Notes: generated from the letters alone by a model not told the origin. A DNA stretch of 64,000 nt from Tyto alba (GCF_018691265.1 NW_024881313.1:2472501-2536500), one strand, 5' to 3'; counted from the first letter of the stretch, positions 13,901 through 28,900 are shown. Translations and numbers: made by a program.

Positions 13901-16900
13901 TTTTTTGTTTGTTAAAGGAAACAGTTCAGGATGTACTAAGATTAAAATATATACGTATCTAAACTATAATTGGAGAATGAAGAGTTGTATGGAGGTTATG
14001 TTGGATACAAGACTGTTATTAAAAAAAAAAAAATATATATATATATATATAAATATATATATATACACACACACACAAAGTCCAGGCTCTCACTCTGGCA
14101 AATGGCAGAATGAGTAATATTCACTAATATCAGTAATAGTGACTAAAGAAATTTCCATTTATGTGTTTATACAAAATAATGTCTACTTGAAACAATAGCA
14201 GCATACATAACATGTCATCAATATCAAAATAAATCGAACAATGAAGGAGCAAAATTTACCAAAATAACATGAATTTATTTGTTAAACTTCATGCATTTAT
14301 ATAAACACTCATCGTTTGCCTAATCAAAATACATCGTGTGGATTTTATGTATACATATGTATCTGTTTGTGTAAGAAGCAGTAAGTTCTACATTCCTTGG
14401 CTTTGGAATCTAAGTACCCTCTCTAATTTTGTCCCTTTCGTTTCTATTCTTTAAATAAATTCCTGGAGTTACGATTTAAAAATTTGTCATTACCCTACAA
14501 TACTTTTTATTAAAGGTTAAATTAACTGAGTATTATATTCAGTTACCATCATCATTACCTTCTAGCTTCTGTTTCTAATTTAGCAAATATTTTTATATTA
14601 TTTGTCTCCTCCAGTTCAGTACTCTATCATCCAACAGCATCCAGTAAATAATGCTGTAGAGAGTGCTAGCTGCACACAGAGTAGCAAACCAGAGTCCCAT
14701 CTATCAAAGCATTAAAAAATGTCCTCAGTAATGTTTATATTAGAATTATCTGAAGTGTAGGAAAAGTAGGAAAAGTAGGTAGCAATATGCTTTTAAAATT
14801 GCTATTGGTTTAAGTTGTTTTAAATTTCAGAATTCTGTTACCTAAAGGGAACTGTGATAAAGTTTGTTCGTGTGTGTGTGTGTGTGTGTTCATAGGTGTT
14901 TTGTGACTCCTTGTCTCACCTAATAATGAGATTTGTAAAACACAGATGTTCACAGCTGGGCTAATCATCCTTAAGAGTCTGTGTACCTGAAGAATTTTAG
15001 GACACACATCATCTCTTCCTAAAGTAAATGTCTATTATAGGTCTGATGAATCACACTGCAGGGAAGTATGTTTTTCTCCAGTAATTATAAAAGCTTCTAG
15101 CTCACCTGTACCTGACTAAAGTCACCCAAAGTCAGGTGAGAGTAATCCCAACTGTATTGACTAAATATGGTTTTCGCCTGTTGCATAGTAAGAACTTCCA
15201 ATGTTTACAAGGGAAATAGGGAAGGATTTTGTTAATTAGTCCTAATTCATTAGGGGTCAACATTTCTAACTAATCACCTGACTTTTTACGGTAGTTGAGA
15301 GGTGCAGAATGGATTTTTCCTTCAGCAGTCTAGAAACGTGTACTCTTGAGCTGGAACCAAACACCATCTTTCCTTCTCAAGTGAGAAGCTTCTAAAATTG
15401 AGGGTGGGAAGGAGGATAAGAGAGGTTTGCTAGAATGCAAGTAAAAGCCTTACATTAAATGTAGATAGCACTACCAACCAAGTTATGACTGTAATACTGG
15501 ATTCAATTATCCTACTAAGAAAGGAAGGTGTGTATGAACTAGCACCGTAGTAGCCTGTAACAGACTTAATGCAGTGATTTACTGTCATTCAAAAGATGTA
15601 CCAAGGAACAATGTTGATTTATTTTGGGATGATTAAGAAGGTAAGTGATAAAGAAGAATTTCTAAAAATATTCTGCAAAAATGGAAATCAGCAGATTGTC
15701 AGATGCAAGAGCATCTAGCTGCCAGTCAAATCAAAATACCAGTCTACTTGCTGGCATCACCTTGTACATCTAGGATTGTAAATGGCTAGATTTCATTACT
15801 GTCTTTCTCTCTACAGTTTTTTAAGAAAACAAAATGCTTAAGGTGCATTCCCAGTACACTACTCAAGTGGATTTCTTTTATTTTGTAGTAATATTTTTAT
15901 GTATTGGTCTATCTAGTTTTTGCTTCAGGAGTAACAATCACAGTTTAGGACAATGGAAGCTGTGTGAAGATGAGTAGTGGTGGGTGCTGATGTTTGAAAC
16001 TCTCCATCTCACAAATAACCAAAAAAAAAGAGAAAACTAAAAAAAAAAAACCCACACCAAAAAAAAAAAAAAATAAAGAAGATAACGGAGAAGCCATTAG
16101 GCAGCTACATCCTTCCTAAACATATAGAAGAGATGGGAAGAAACACGAATCCATTCAATATGAACACAGGAGACAAAATCTAGTTTCTATGTAGGAGGAG
16201 GGACTGCGGGAAGGCAGAGCTACCTTTATACACCAATTTATTCCTTTTCAAGAAAAAAGTGAGTAACAGGGCATCAATTATTATTATTCTTTACCAAGCC
16301 TTTGCAGTTGCAAGAGCATCTTCCATTTCTTCTGGTTTAATAGCTTTCCCCATTCCAGCTGAGCAACAGTTTTGGGGAACAGGCAGGGGTTTGTAAAAGG
16401 AATGATGATCATTCCATGGCTGTGGTCGACAGCCTCATTTCTGTTGCCAGATTTGTTTCACGAAGTATTTGTGCATCCTGTTACTTGGCTGCCAGCCTAA
16501 GTTTCTTCTGTGGCAAAGTTTGGCTGCCTCTGGTATAGGGGCCCCTAAATGGACTAAATTAATGTTTTAAAAAACAGTAACTAACTCACACTGTTCTTCA
16601 TTTTCAGAAACGGGGACTTGAATGCACCGTTGCTTAACTGTAGCGGTTGTGGTAAAACAGTCCAGCAAAATTCCCATGTCCTTATGCAGTCGTCCTCAGA
16701 AATGTAATTAAATGTAGTATTCTAGTGTTCATGAAAAGTATTCTTAACCTTGCCTGATTTGAGGATACTTCTAAATTGAGGATATTTCTAAAACAGTGCT
16801 TTAATCATAAAATGACATTCTCCATAAAAATCCATCCTGAACTGATAGTTCCCTCATGATCGCTTATATTTACATTTACTATAATTAATACTTCAGCCAG

Positions 16901-19900
16901 CTTATTCCTGAGTTCGTTATTATCCTTTTTGTCACAATCTCGGGTATTACTAGATCCTCACAGATATCTCTGTGTATTTTTAAGTTTTCTTTGTTAGCCT
17001 TCTCTTCCTAAATTTCATAGGGCAGGCCTGAATAACAGTCCTTCAGAAATAATCTCTTCAAACCCCTAAATTATGTCGATTGCCATCTGTTGTAATGCAC
17101 TTTGGTCTCAGCTGTGTCCTTCCTTTACGGTAATATGATTAGTACAAGTGCATACAAGTTTCCAAATGTTGGTCTACCATTCCCCCTACCAGGTGCCAGG
17201 AAAACATTACACCCCTCATCCCAGTGCCTTTCTCGGGACTTCAGCCTCGCCATGCTCAAGCTCCTTTTCTAAGTGTGCCTAGCAAGTGTTAAATTAATTG
17301 GTGAAGGACTGACAATCGGTGGAGCACAGTCTTGGAGTTAAGTTACTCATGGCATTCTGTGCTACCTCGGACCAGAACGGTCTTCTGGGCTGCTAGGTTT
17401 GGCAGTAAGACTCTGTGGGCAGGAAGAAGAGGGTAGATCTTTGCTTCAGTCATTGCCTCTCGTTCTGTCATCTTTCATTCTGCTTCAGCTCAACTTGTTT
17501 TCATGACATGGAGGAGCAAAGGAACCTGATTCTTTAGGCAGGAACTTGCTCGTATGATACATCATTTTATTTTGATGAGATTCTCCAAGACATTAATTTT
17601 CAGTGGATTGGCTGTTTGTAAGATGTTGACAATTAAAACAATCTGCCATTGTATTTCATTCTTGCAGATCTCGAATTTTATAATTTTGGGAGGGATTACT
17701 GATTTAAATATAACTGGTGTTATGATATCTATGTAGCAGACTGATGTCTATTAAAGAACATGGTTCAGCATTTTGTTGCAAAACAAATGTAGCAAGTCTT
17801 TAGAAGCATTTTTACTCTAGCAGCACCCACAATTCACAGAGCAGTGGGAAAGCAGACAAGGGAGGTGCTGTCTTACCTAAAACCATTTCTAGAAGACCAG
17901 TGACTGAGATTCTGTGCACTATCTTTTTTACTTTGAATTTCTTCATTTTCAGCTTTCCTGAAATGCAGTATTTCCAGCAAGAGAATGTGAGGAAAATTCT
18001 TACAGATGTTCTGTTCTGCTATGCCAGAGAAAATGAGCAGTTGCTTTATAAACAGGTAATGAAAATACTGTACAGGTGGCATTCATTGACTCAACATTTT
18101 CTATACGGTTTGACAATAATGTAGCTCTGTTGTATTTGAAGTTGTATCATAATGCTAAAGTAATCAAAGAGCTGCTTGTCAGCTGGATAGTAAGAAAAGT
18201 AAGCTCATTGAATAACATATGCTTTTTCCTCATAACACGGTCCCTCAAATTGTTTTCTTTAAGGTTGCTAAGTTGTCTAACTTCAGATTTCTTTACAAAC
18301 AACATCTCTTTCTTCAGTGTTGGTTAAGAAATTAAAAAAAAAAAAATAAAAGCTTTCTCTGCTTAGGTAAAAAAAAGAAAGGCTATAGCAGGATTAAAAA
18401 TGGTACTGAATAAACAAAAAACATAACTACTGATTTCTGAAATTTATGCAAAGTTTTATGTAATATTTTAAGATCTTCCTCGAAGTGCTAAAGCCATGTG
18501 GTACATTAGCAAATAGATCCTTTATCTAACCGTGTAGCATCCAGATACAATGCAGCTGACAAAGGCCTCTTGACTGAAGAACGAGTGCTACAAATACCAC
18601 TTCTACAGTGTTACCTGGAGGACAGCGTGCTCAAACCATTTTTTAAAAAATGGCAAAGAAAGCCTTTAACCTGCACTTACTATGCATCCATATGGGATAC
18701 AGGCTAAATTATTTTATCATTTGTTCTGATGGTTTTGAAGTGAATATAAGCTTGATACTAAGTTAATATAGCAAGACCAATATGCAGAGTATTGACATAA
18801 ATATATTAGTATTTGCTTCTTCAGGCTGTTAACTCTAGGGCGAGTAGGGACTGACAAACTGAGGGATACTCTGTGTACATGGACAAAGGTTAAACTAGAG
18901 TAGCAAACTTTAAGTAGACAGAAACTTTTTCATGGCAAAAATAAAGTTTCAGTAAATGTAAAGATTTTTATAGACACTTCTTTCAGGCATGGTCTGTGAC
19001 CACCCTGTCCTCATCCTCAGAAATTAGTGGCGTCTTTTGAAAGAAAACAACACAGTTGAAGGAACAGTTACTTCTTACAGATTATATAAAAAATCAAATA
19101 TATCATTATCAAACTCATGAAATCACTATCAGCCGTGTATTTCTTGTATTTGACAGACTGTGAGCAAGGAATAATCTTGCATGAGAACATGAAAAAATGA
19201 GATTTCTGAACTATATTTTGAAGGGCACTGCTAAAGAAAACATTTCAGCAGTATTCTACCTCCCCTTTCTAGTGAATATAGGCCAGAGTACTGATGATGG
19301 GAAAATGGAGGAACGCATTCCAGCTAATTTAGTCTATCATTTATTGCACAAGAAGTATTATTTTACTCTTTGGTATGACTTAAAAGGACTTAATTACCCT
19401 CTGTTCATGTTTAAAATCCTCTTGATTCCTTACCAAGAAATAATACCTTTCTACATAAGGATGGAATATTTAGCCAGATCAAATTTAAAAAAAAAAAAAA
19501 AAACCCTGAATTTCATCACAAGCTGTTAAAGCTATTATTTTCTACTAGGTGACACCCCGTTTAACATAGACCATATTGTTAATAGTTATGGGATTTTATT
19601 GAATTAATGAGACTGTTATCATGTAGTAGAATGTCTTGCTGAGTTAATTGAAACTGCAGAGATTATATAAATGGTATTAATGAACTTTGACTGCCTGATG
19701 CCTCAGCTTTAATAAAGACTGCTTGGTGGGCTAAATGAACATAGGCAGATAAAAGAACAGGTTCAATTTTGCGAGCCTACGGGCTGTTGACAAAGAAAAC
19801 TTTACCTCTGTTTTCAACTGGTGTGCATCAATAGTGCAGTAATTCCAGGAAGGGGGTTGCCACAGGACTAAAGGGAGAGGTGAAGTGCAGAAAATGAAAT

Positions 19901-22900
19901 AAATTTTAATCGGGAAAAAACATTGATTTAATCTCTCTGAAGTGTGTGCAGTATATCACCCAAGTCTCGTGGTGCTGTGCCAAGTCCACAAAACAGCAAA
20001 TGATTATGTTTTTCCTATCCTGTTGTGGACATGTGTCACTTTTATTAGGAGCTTTTATTTTTTCTTATCTCATTTTAAAAGGGTAGTTTTGTTTGTTTGT
20101 TTTTAATTAATGCTCCTGTTAGCTTATTAGTAGGAATCCTGAGTTTTTGACCTTCTCTGTTTAGATAACATTTCCTTCACATCCATCAGTACCCTTCTCT
20201 GAATTACCTAGTAGGAAATAGAGTCTGGGGTGGCAACAGGATGTGCTTTTTTCCCTCTTGTAGCAAATACCTATGTTGCAGTCAATCTTCCTGTCCTACT
20301 GTTTTTATTTATTCTGGTTTCAGCACTGACTCAAGCCCCGTTTCCCATAACAGCTTCCACTACATCAAAGCCTAGCGTATTTTCTATTTTCTGGAAAATA
20401 ATGAAGATGACCATTAATTCATTAATAACAGATCACCTCCAAGCTGTTCTCTCCACAGTGACCTGAATACAAAGTCCAAATTAAGGAGTTTGTCTTCATA
20501 TTCAGTATCCATCATGGGACTGGTCATAGAATCATAGAACGGTTTGGGTTGGAAAGGACCCTAAAGATCATCAGGTTCCAACCCCCCTGCCCCGGGCAGG
20601 GCCCCCTTCCCCCAGCCCAGGGTGCTCCCAGCCCCGTCCAACCTGGCCTTGAACCCTTCCAGGGAGGGGGCAGCCACAGCTGCTCTGGGCACCCTGGGCC
20701 AGTGCCCCACCCCCTGCACAGGGAAGAATTTCTGCCTTATATCTAATCTAAATCTATGCTCTTTCAGTTTAAAGCCATTACCCCTTGTCCTATCACTACA
20801 TGCCTTTGTGAAAAGTCCCTCTCCAACTTTCTTGGAGGCCCCCTTCAGGTACTGGAAGGCTTCTGGTCCTCTTGTTCTCTATGACAGTTCCTCTTTTTGA
20901 ATTTTATGACCAAATACAAGAGCTATATTTGATATTAGAATTATAACACTTGGCCAATAAATGAAAACTTACACTTCTGTTAGCATCTGTACTGGACCCA
21001 ATGTTTCTCTTTCAAAATATTTGGAAAAAGTTACAGTTCCTTGACAATTTACATACTTATAAATAAAGTGTCTCTAAAGTTCACAAAATTTTATTGGAAC
21101 TATTATATAGCATCAGCATATAGTCTTTCAAGAAGTAATCAATAATGTTTAATATGCGTATATGCATGAAAGTTGTCTTTGTGGTTTTTTGACCAGCATG
21201 AAGTAACATTTTATTTGATGAGGGAAAATATATTTGTGTCCCTAGTCAAATGGAGTAGAATGTTGTGAAGCTGTATTACAGATTTTAAAGACAGAATGCT
21301 CACTGGGATCATTGAATTTTTAAATAGCAGCTGTAAATATAAAATCTAAAGAGAACAGTATATTTTACTTAAGTATATGTAAAAATTAGTCTTAGCATTC
21401 TTCTGTAAGACTGGTGCCAAAATTCTGGTCCTAGTTACACTGAAAAGAAATAGTGACAATTAAGCTAAATCACTAGGCTAACTATTGTTCGCTCATGATT
21501 TGATTGCCCTTATAGAAGCCAATATAATTTTGAAATGCATTGATTCACTTTTCATTGTAGAAATGCTATATTTTTGGTTTTCTTTCTAAACCATTGACTG
21601 TATTACGAAATCAATATTTTATTGTAGCTGGGAAGCGTCATAAAATTATCAGAGCTCTGACAACTTATTTATTAACACTAAAGAGCTTTAGTAAACTGCA
21701 ACATTGAAAAAATATGTGTATGCATATTACGCTGGTGGCTTTTCTTGCCAAGCTAAAAATCTCTAAACATTTGAAGTACTCTTGTAACTGAAAGATCAGA
21801 GGTATCTTTTTGAAATCCTGATATTTCATCATCTGTTTGTTTTGTTTTTGTTGTATGTGGGCAGCCACATTATGATTCTACTTTATTATAAACTTGATAT
21901 ATTATTATGTTCGAAGAATGTATGATGTGCTTTTATCTTTTATAACTAATTCTTATTTTATATCCTCTTTCTTTTTCTTCAGCTTATATGTTTACAGCTT
22001 AGGGAGTAGTTCTATTAGATAGTCAAGGTTTTGGCATTTCCATTTCTCTTATTTCATGTTAGTGTATCAGGGCGAATAAAAGATCAGACATGGAGCTGTT
22101 AATTAACTGAGGGCTGTGTGTATGTATGAAAGTACAACCCAGGTTATCTATAGTTTACTTAAATATTTTTGTCACTTATATTTATTGTCTAATCATAGAC
22201 CTATCTCCCTGTCTCTCCTATTCCTTTCCCTCTTGGTATGACCATAAGACTTTCAGAAATCTAAAGTTGTCAATTTGTACTCTAACCCATATTATTGTGT
22301 TTGGGAATTTTACGTCAGCTTCTGAAATCAAGTGGCTACATTGGATTTAACCTTTTTTTTTTTTTTTTTTCCCTCCTAACTGAATTTCTATTTAGCCTTC
22401 ATCTTTCAAAGTAATCCCTAAAGGTTCAGAAATAGGGAGAGAAAGAAAACTTCCAAACTTCAGTAGTTTTGCTCTCTTTAGCTTTACCCAAACAACTGAC
22501 TGCTATTGCTGCAACCCTACAGTTGATGCTGTAACAGTCATCTCAGTCCTGAAGAAATTACATTTTTTAGGATTACAGTTGATAGCACACAGAAATTTTC
22601 AAACCTCTTTTTTTTTTTCTTCAACACTGATAGGTGTTGGAAGTTCCTCTTACAAACAGGTAAGTTTCACTAGCATGCATCTGAGCATACTCAAAAAAGA
22701 GAGGGCTTTTTCATCTACCTCTCTGCTCGGTGTGAATCACTTAAAGAAAATCCACATTATTCTGAATAAAAGTTAAAGATTTTTAATAGTTAATGGATCT
22801 GTTTGATACATATGAAGCTGATATGCTAACTCACTGATATTGAATACTCCTCAAATGCTACGTGAAACGTTGACTGATACACTGGCAAAGGAGCAGGGTC

Positions 22901-25900
22901 GCTGCACAAGAGCGTAACTCTTTCGTTGCTCACGTCCATCCATCACTGAAAGGGCTGGAAAAGCAAGTGGAGAGTCTTCCTAGCTTGGTACTGCAAGCAT
23001 AAAAGTAGAACGTCTCCTCTCTGGGGACCCATCAGCTGAATGCCGAGAGCACCCTGAAATGCCAGGGAGCTTGATGGGCCAGCCCCGGTGATCGTCCAGC
23101 CAAGAGGATGGACAAGATGGTCTTCCAGGCCGCCCTGTCTGCCCCGAGCACTCACCTGGGGTTGGGACGGCGGCTCCACCCGGTGCAGTAGTTGCACCGT
23201 GGAACCAGAGCCCTGCGGGCAGCCCGCTCTTCCTCCCACAGCGAGCCAGACCCAGCACGGGGAGCCCGGGGGCCCGGCCCCAGGCCCCCCACGTAGCTGG
23301 CAGTTTCGGGCTGAGGTCAGGGGTTCTCTCCCCTTGGAGCGGTCGCTGTGGCCCGAGGCAGCCAGATGGCTCTCAGCCCTTCATCCCACACCCCTTCCAT
23401 CACCCAAGCGCTCCCCTCTCTTTTTTTGTACGGCTGACCCCCGCCCCAGCCCGTAGCTTGTGTAGTTCCTCCCTGCCATCCTCGCCTAGCACTGGGAGTC
23501 CAGCTCCCCTGACATTGCCAAATTCCCCAGTTACGATACCCCCAAATCCTCCTTTTCCTGATCCGATCTGAGGAGAGGGGCTGAATACCTGCTGAAGATG
23601 ACATTTCATTCTGCAGGCAGTAGTTTCACCTGCCAGAGCGTTGCTGCTTGCCAACATGACTGCTGCTTTCCTGAAGCGCTTGCTTCAGCTCCTGATAACA
23701 AATTGACAAGCCCCAGATGAATCAAAGCAAATCAAGACTCCTGTTTTGTTCCTGGTGAGCTCTGGGTAAAAGCACCGGTGGCTGGCCTGGGTGGCCCAGC
23801 CGTGCTTCTAATGCTGGCCCAGGCCCTCAACTATCCAACAATTTTTTTGTCTTCCAATCCTGCATGTTTGTGTATTTTTTCTGCATCTTGTTATAGATTG
23901 CACATACAAGGGAATAGTTTGTAATGAAACAGTACTAGGTCTCCCATGCCTTTTGTTAGAATGAGTTTATTTTTAATATTGACATAACTTAAAAAAAAAA
24001 AAAAAAAAAAAAAAAAGGCAAAAAGCCCCGTTTTATTTCTCATGTCTGTGGGAATATTAGTTTAATTTTCTCATTTCCCAAATAGCTGCCCTTGTCTCCT
24101 CTAAAGGCTACTGGTATGCTGGTTTTGGAACATTATCAAATAAAAAATAATTTTAAATTTTGTAACTTGTCCCTATTGCAGATCTTTGTACTGTGGATCG
24201 TGATTGTAATTATCATAAATAAAATTCATATTTATGAACATAGATCTTGGAGTAAACTGCCAGGTGCAGGGTTGACTACCATTGCCAATTTGTTGTCTGT
24301 TTGTTAGAAAAAGGGAGAATAACTTGCTTCTGTATATTATAGAAGAATAAACACTTGGATTTAATCAGAATTTAAAATAAAAGCCATTGATTATGAAACC
24401 GTTCCATTAAGAATATAAATGTTCGTGCTTTCAGTCTGCACGTAATATTGCTGGCTGCCTGATGCTATGCATTAGAAACTATTATATGACTGGAAAACCT
24501 TATGATACTTTTGCTTCCTTTTATGTTTAGGGTATGCATGAACTTTTGGCTCCCATTGTCTTTATCCTTCATTGTGACCACCAAGCTTTTTCGCATGCCA
24601 GTGAAGCTGCACAACCAAGGCAAGCATTTTGTGTTATCGGTACAGTACTAAAAATCCACTTTCTTAAAAAAATAAGTAAGTTGGCTGGACTTGAACTTAC
24701 AAAGATGCATTCCTTAAGTCTTTGTTTATAACTGACAAATTGGTATCAGAAATTGTTACATTCTCATGCTTTGATGGAAATGTCCTTATTTCATCTTTCC
24801 TACTACATGCTTCTGAAAGGGGAATTAAATTTTAGACACTGGCACCTTCACAGAGACAAGCTGGTGAAAAAAGGGGAGACAAGAAACCTAGGGAAGACCT
24901 TAACCAGAAAGCTTACATACCTACCTACCTTTTCGTTTCATTCTTACTGCCAGAAACGGTTTAGTTTTTGTCATTGCAGAGAGGAGGCAGATTAGAGAAC
25001 TGCGGTCATAGAACAGACATGTTACCAACTCTCTTTCCTCATATCTTAAAAGAGAAAAAAATCAATGTAGACAAATTGTTGTGATTGATATTTCTCTCAT
25101 CACCTGCAATATTGTAGCTGCAATATCTGATTACCCTTTGACTTGGTAGTAACATTAAGTTTAGCTATTGATTCACCGTTTCATTCAAACTGCGTGTGTG
25201 TGTGTGCATGTAATCATACACATATACATAAAATATTACATCACACATGATGGTCTGTCAACCAAATTCAGAAGATTTTTTTCTTGTGCTATATGTAAAG
25301 CTTTTTTTTTTTTTTTAATCAAAAAAAGAAACAAGTTGCCTTCTTGTATTACTTGTGATATTTAGGTCATTTCTTTTCATTTGTCTTTTTACACTCTTGT
25401 TTGGAGTCCAGGAGTGAATTAAAGCCAATTTAATTATCTATAGTATATAATATAACCTCTGTTAGCTCCCCCACAACATAATTGTCCAAAACCAGTTAAA
25501 CATAAGGATGGAGATTATTTACAAGTGTGTGTTTTTATCCAATGTTTGTCGTTAGATATTCTGAAATTACCTAGAAGCTCTTCAGTGCTAAGTAACTTAA
25601 AATAACCATGTGTTATGCACAGCATTCTGTTCTATCCCCACTGAAAAAGTAGAGCTAAGCATCAAAGTAGATGGAAAAGAGGTGCTGTCACTGATTAATT
25701 GCTGTTAAAGTACAATAAAAATACAGGCTATTAAAGCAAAATAAATTAATGTTTTGATACTGCATATTTGACCAGTAACCATATTTTTTTTTGTTTGGGA
25801 CAAACAGTGATAGATTGTGCAGCAATCAATTATTCTAGATCAAGCATATTCAAATAATACATTATGACATTCAGTAATTTGTTATTTGGAATAATTAGAT

Positions 25901-28900
25901 GGTTACTTCATTGTAGTGCAGACAAGGCAGCTAATTTGTTTTTGATCTTTATAAAAAGGAAAGACTTCATTTGTTCAATGGAGTTGCTCTTTTTAATTAA
26001 AAAGGCTAGTTTTCTCATTTGCACTTTATATGAAAGTTGGCTTATAAATACATAATAGTACATGCAGAACGCTGACCAAAAATAAACATTCACATTTGGA
26101 TTGTTCACTGTTGCCTTTTTCAGCGAGGAAATGAAAGTTCTTTTGAATCCTGAATATCTGGAACATGATGCCTAGTAAGTTTTAACAACTTCGTTTACAT
26201 TTAATTTGCTGTTATTTGTAATACGTTATTTAACACCAAGTTTCTGGGTTTCTCCCCTTCAGTGCAATGTTCACACGTCTTATGAAAACTGCAGAACACT
26301 GGTTTTCAACTTTTGAACATGACAGTCAGAAGGTAAATATTGCTCTAAAATGAATTTAGTGTATTTTTAAGCAAATGTCATTTTTAATATGATTGAAGTA
26401 ATTTGGAGTTAATAAGGCATCTTCTCTTAAACAGCTTGGATAAAGCAAGCTAAACCAAGTTTACATTCTTTAGAGGTTCATCAAAATTGGTCATAATCAC
26501 TTGTGGAAAGTCTTCCAATTGAGAGTTCCTATCTGTTGAAAGATCACTTGGTAATCAAAAGCCAAGTGTGCAAACACAGATTCTCCTACATGAGTGATGT
26601 TCTTGTGTAGTATTCAAAAGATTGCCTGTCATAGGCACATCTATGTGCCGAAAACCTGTGCAAATGTGCTATTAAATAAATGCATACAGGCAGTGGTTAA
26701 TGTATTGAGGCTTGAATTATTTACAGCTGTTTAAAATATAAACAATTTGCTGTGAAACCAAAACTTTAATGGGAGACTGTCCGACAAAGGTCAGGGCGCA
26801 TCTCGCCCTGACTTCATCACTCCATTTTCTTACTGGTTTTCCTTCTTGGCCTCAGCATATTCAAACAGAGGGAATGTCTGTGCCCTCAGGTCTCCTGTGT
26901 GGCTATAGAGACACCACTGTATTTATTGTGTTCCTTCTTTTCATAGAAAAGCTTTTTCAGTGTTCTGAGTTTAGTTCTACAGACATGGAACATTGGCATC
27001 TTGGCCTAAGCTATCAACAGTTATAAATTACTATTTGGATTTGGGTTTTTACATCATTCTCAGTAACTAAGGATAAAGCATATGAGATACAAATTTTATG
27101 AACTTATTACATAGTCACTTTCATTCCAACAACAAAGCTGTGAGACGTGTTTCTCTGAGTGTAGCTTTTCAGAATTCAGTGTATTCAAATGTATTTGTTC
27201 CAATTTCTGTGACAGAGGTGATAAAGTCTGAGGTTGAATTTTATTCAGGGAAATAACTAGGTCTGCTTATAGATTTGCAGTGCTTGGGTAGAAGGTGAAA
27301 GTTTACATTGCCCTTTTCAGTCCTTTCGTGGCATAAAAAATTAACAATGCAAAGCGCATGGATTAATATCTAGTTGTTTGTTCTTGTTCTTTGCAAACAT
27401 GTATAATCTTTAATAATCCTTTCTTGTACGTATGCCTTTTACAATCATGACTTTGAGGGTTAGCTACATAATAAAGTCTGAATCTTCACAAAGGAAGCAA
27501 TGAAAGCCTGTGCTCTGAGAGACATGTTACATTTTATAGCCTCTAACAGTTGGTTCCATTACTCCCAATTGCCATTAGAGGAGCTTCTCCAGCTATTCCA
27601 TTCCCTAGCGGTTAATGAGAGAAATCTGTCCACAGTTTATACTTGTTCTATGTCCTAGCCTCTCTTTACCGCTGTAACATTTGTTTCCTAAATGCATGAA
27701 TATATAAATTGTATTAGTATTGACTGCCAGCCATTTCAGATCGTGTTGTGGTGTGTAATGTTTTGTGGTGGGATTTGGTGACTCTGTTGCTGATACTTGA
27801 TCTAAATTTTTCAGCTGCATTTCACTGGTATCCATATTTTAACCATTTTTAGAGGTGAACGATGCTTTCCTGTAAAGAGTATAGCACATCTCTGAGCTGT
27901 CCCTCTTTTTGTCTTTACATTGTGAACCACATCCTTTTGGGATTGATTATTTATATTCCATGTTAGCAGTAGATGACTAAACCCATGCATTCAGTTTTTT
28001 TCAGAAGCTCACAAAAAGAAAACAGGTGTTTTGTCTCATGTGGCAACTTAATATATAGTGAGTATGGGCAGGGACACAGTATCATGTTGTCTACTTGGCT
28101 TCTGTGCTTTAGGCACAGGCACTGTGAGTCATTTCTAGTTGAACATTTTGGCCACTTGTTTATATTCGTTTATTTGAGTGTCTTTCTTTCACACCAACTG
28201 AGGTCATTTTTTGGAGCAATTTCAACTGACTAAATGTATTGTCATTTTCTCAACCAAATTGTGTGAGAGGAGACAACAGAAATATCATATGCACTCTAGT
28301 CATCCACTGAGCTCTTTGGTGGAGTGCACCGAATTAGGAGGCACGGACGGTCAAGGCATTGATTACTGATAGCAACTGCTGTCCCTGCAGATTCTGTCAT
28401 GCTTTGAGGATTTCTGTTGATGAGATCAGTTTCTGAGGTGCTGATAAGCCACTGCTCATGGCTTGGATGGGTGTACTCTTTGCTGGGTAAAAAACTGGCT
28501 GGGTGGCTGAGCCCAAAGACTGATAGTGAATGGGGTTCAATCCAGTTGGCAGCTGGTCACAAGTGGTGCTCCCCAGGGCTCAGTACTGGGGCCAGGTCTG
28601 GTTAGTATCTTTATCAGTGATCTGAACGAGGGGATCGAGTGCACCATCAGCAGGTTTGCAAATGGCACCACATTGGGTGGGAGTGTTGATCTGCTTGAGA
28701 GCAGGAGGGATCTGGACAGGCTGGATTGGTGGGCTGAGGCCATTTGTATGAAGTTGAACAAGGCTGAGTGCTGAATCCTGCACTTGGGTCACAACCACCC
28801 CATGCAACTCTACAGGCTTGGGACAGAGTGGCTGGAAATCTGCCCAACAGAAAAGGACCTGGGAGTGCTGGTCAACATCCAGCTGGATATGAGCCAGCAG

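Larger units (their letters stand above)
12953..17952 (+). other. TBC1D5: TBC1D5 intron, 5000 bp
   Basis: GT-AG, phase 2. Holds the compound A/AT/AC repeat at 14021-14077, a TG repeat at 14870-14889 and an A-rich tract at 16021-16080. No transposon of recognisable family and no embedded gene seen. Confidence 0.9.
18056..24530 (+). other. TBC1D5: TBC1D5 intron, 6475 bp
   Basis: GT-AG, phase 0, the largest fully contained intron. Contains an inverted CR1 3' fragment (20524-20888), poly-T and poly-A tracts, and a GC- and CpG-rich patch at about 22900-23660 that stands out from the AT-rich surroundings. Confidence 0.9.

Noticed and set aside
23088..23456. 122-codon frame in the GC-rich patch as a gene
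   Set aside because: Overlapping frames of similar length on both strands show that it results from base composition.
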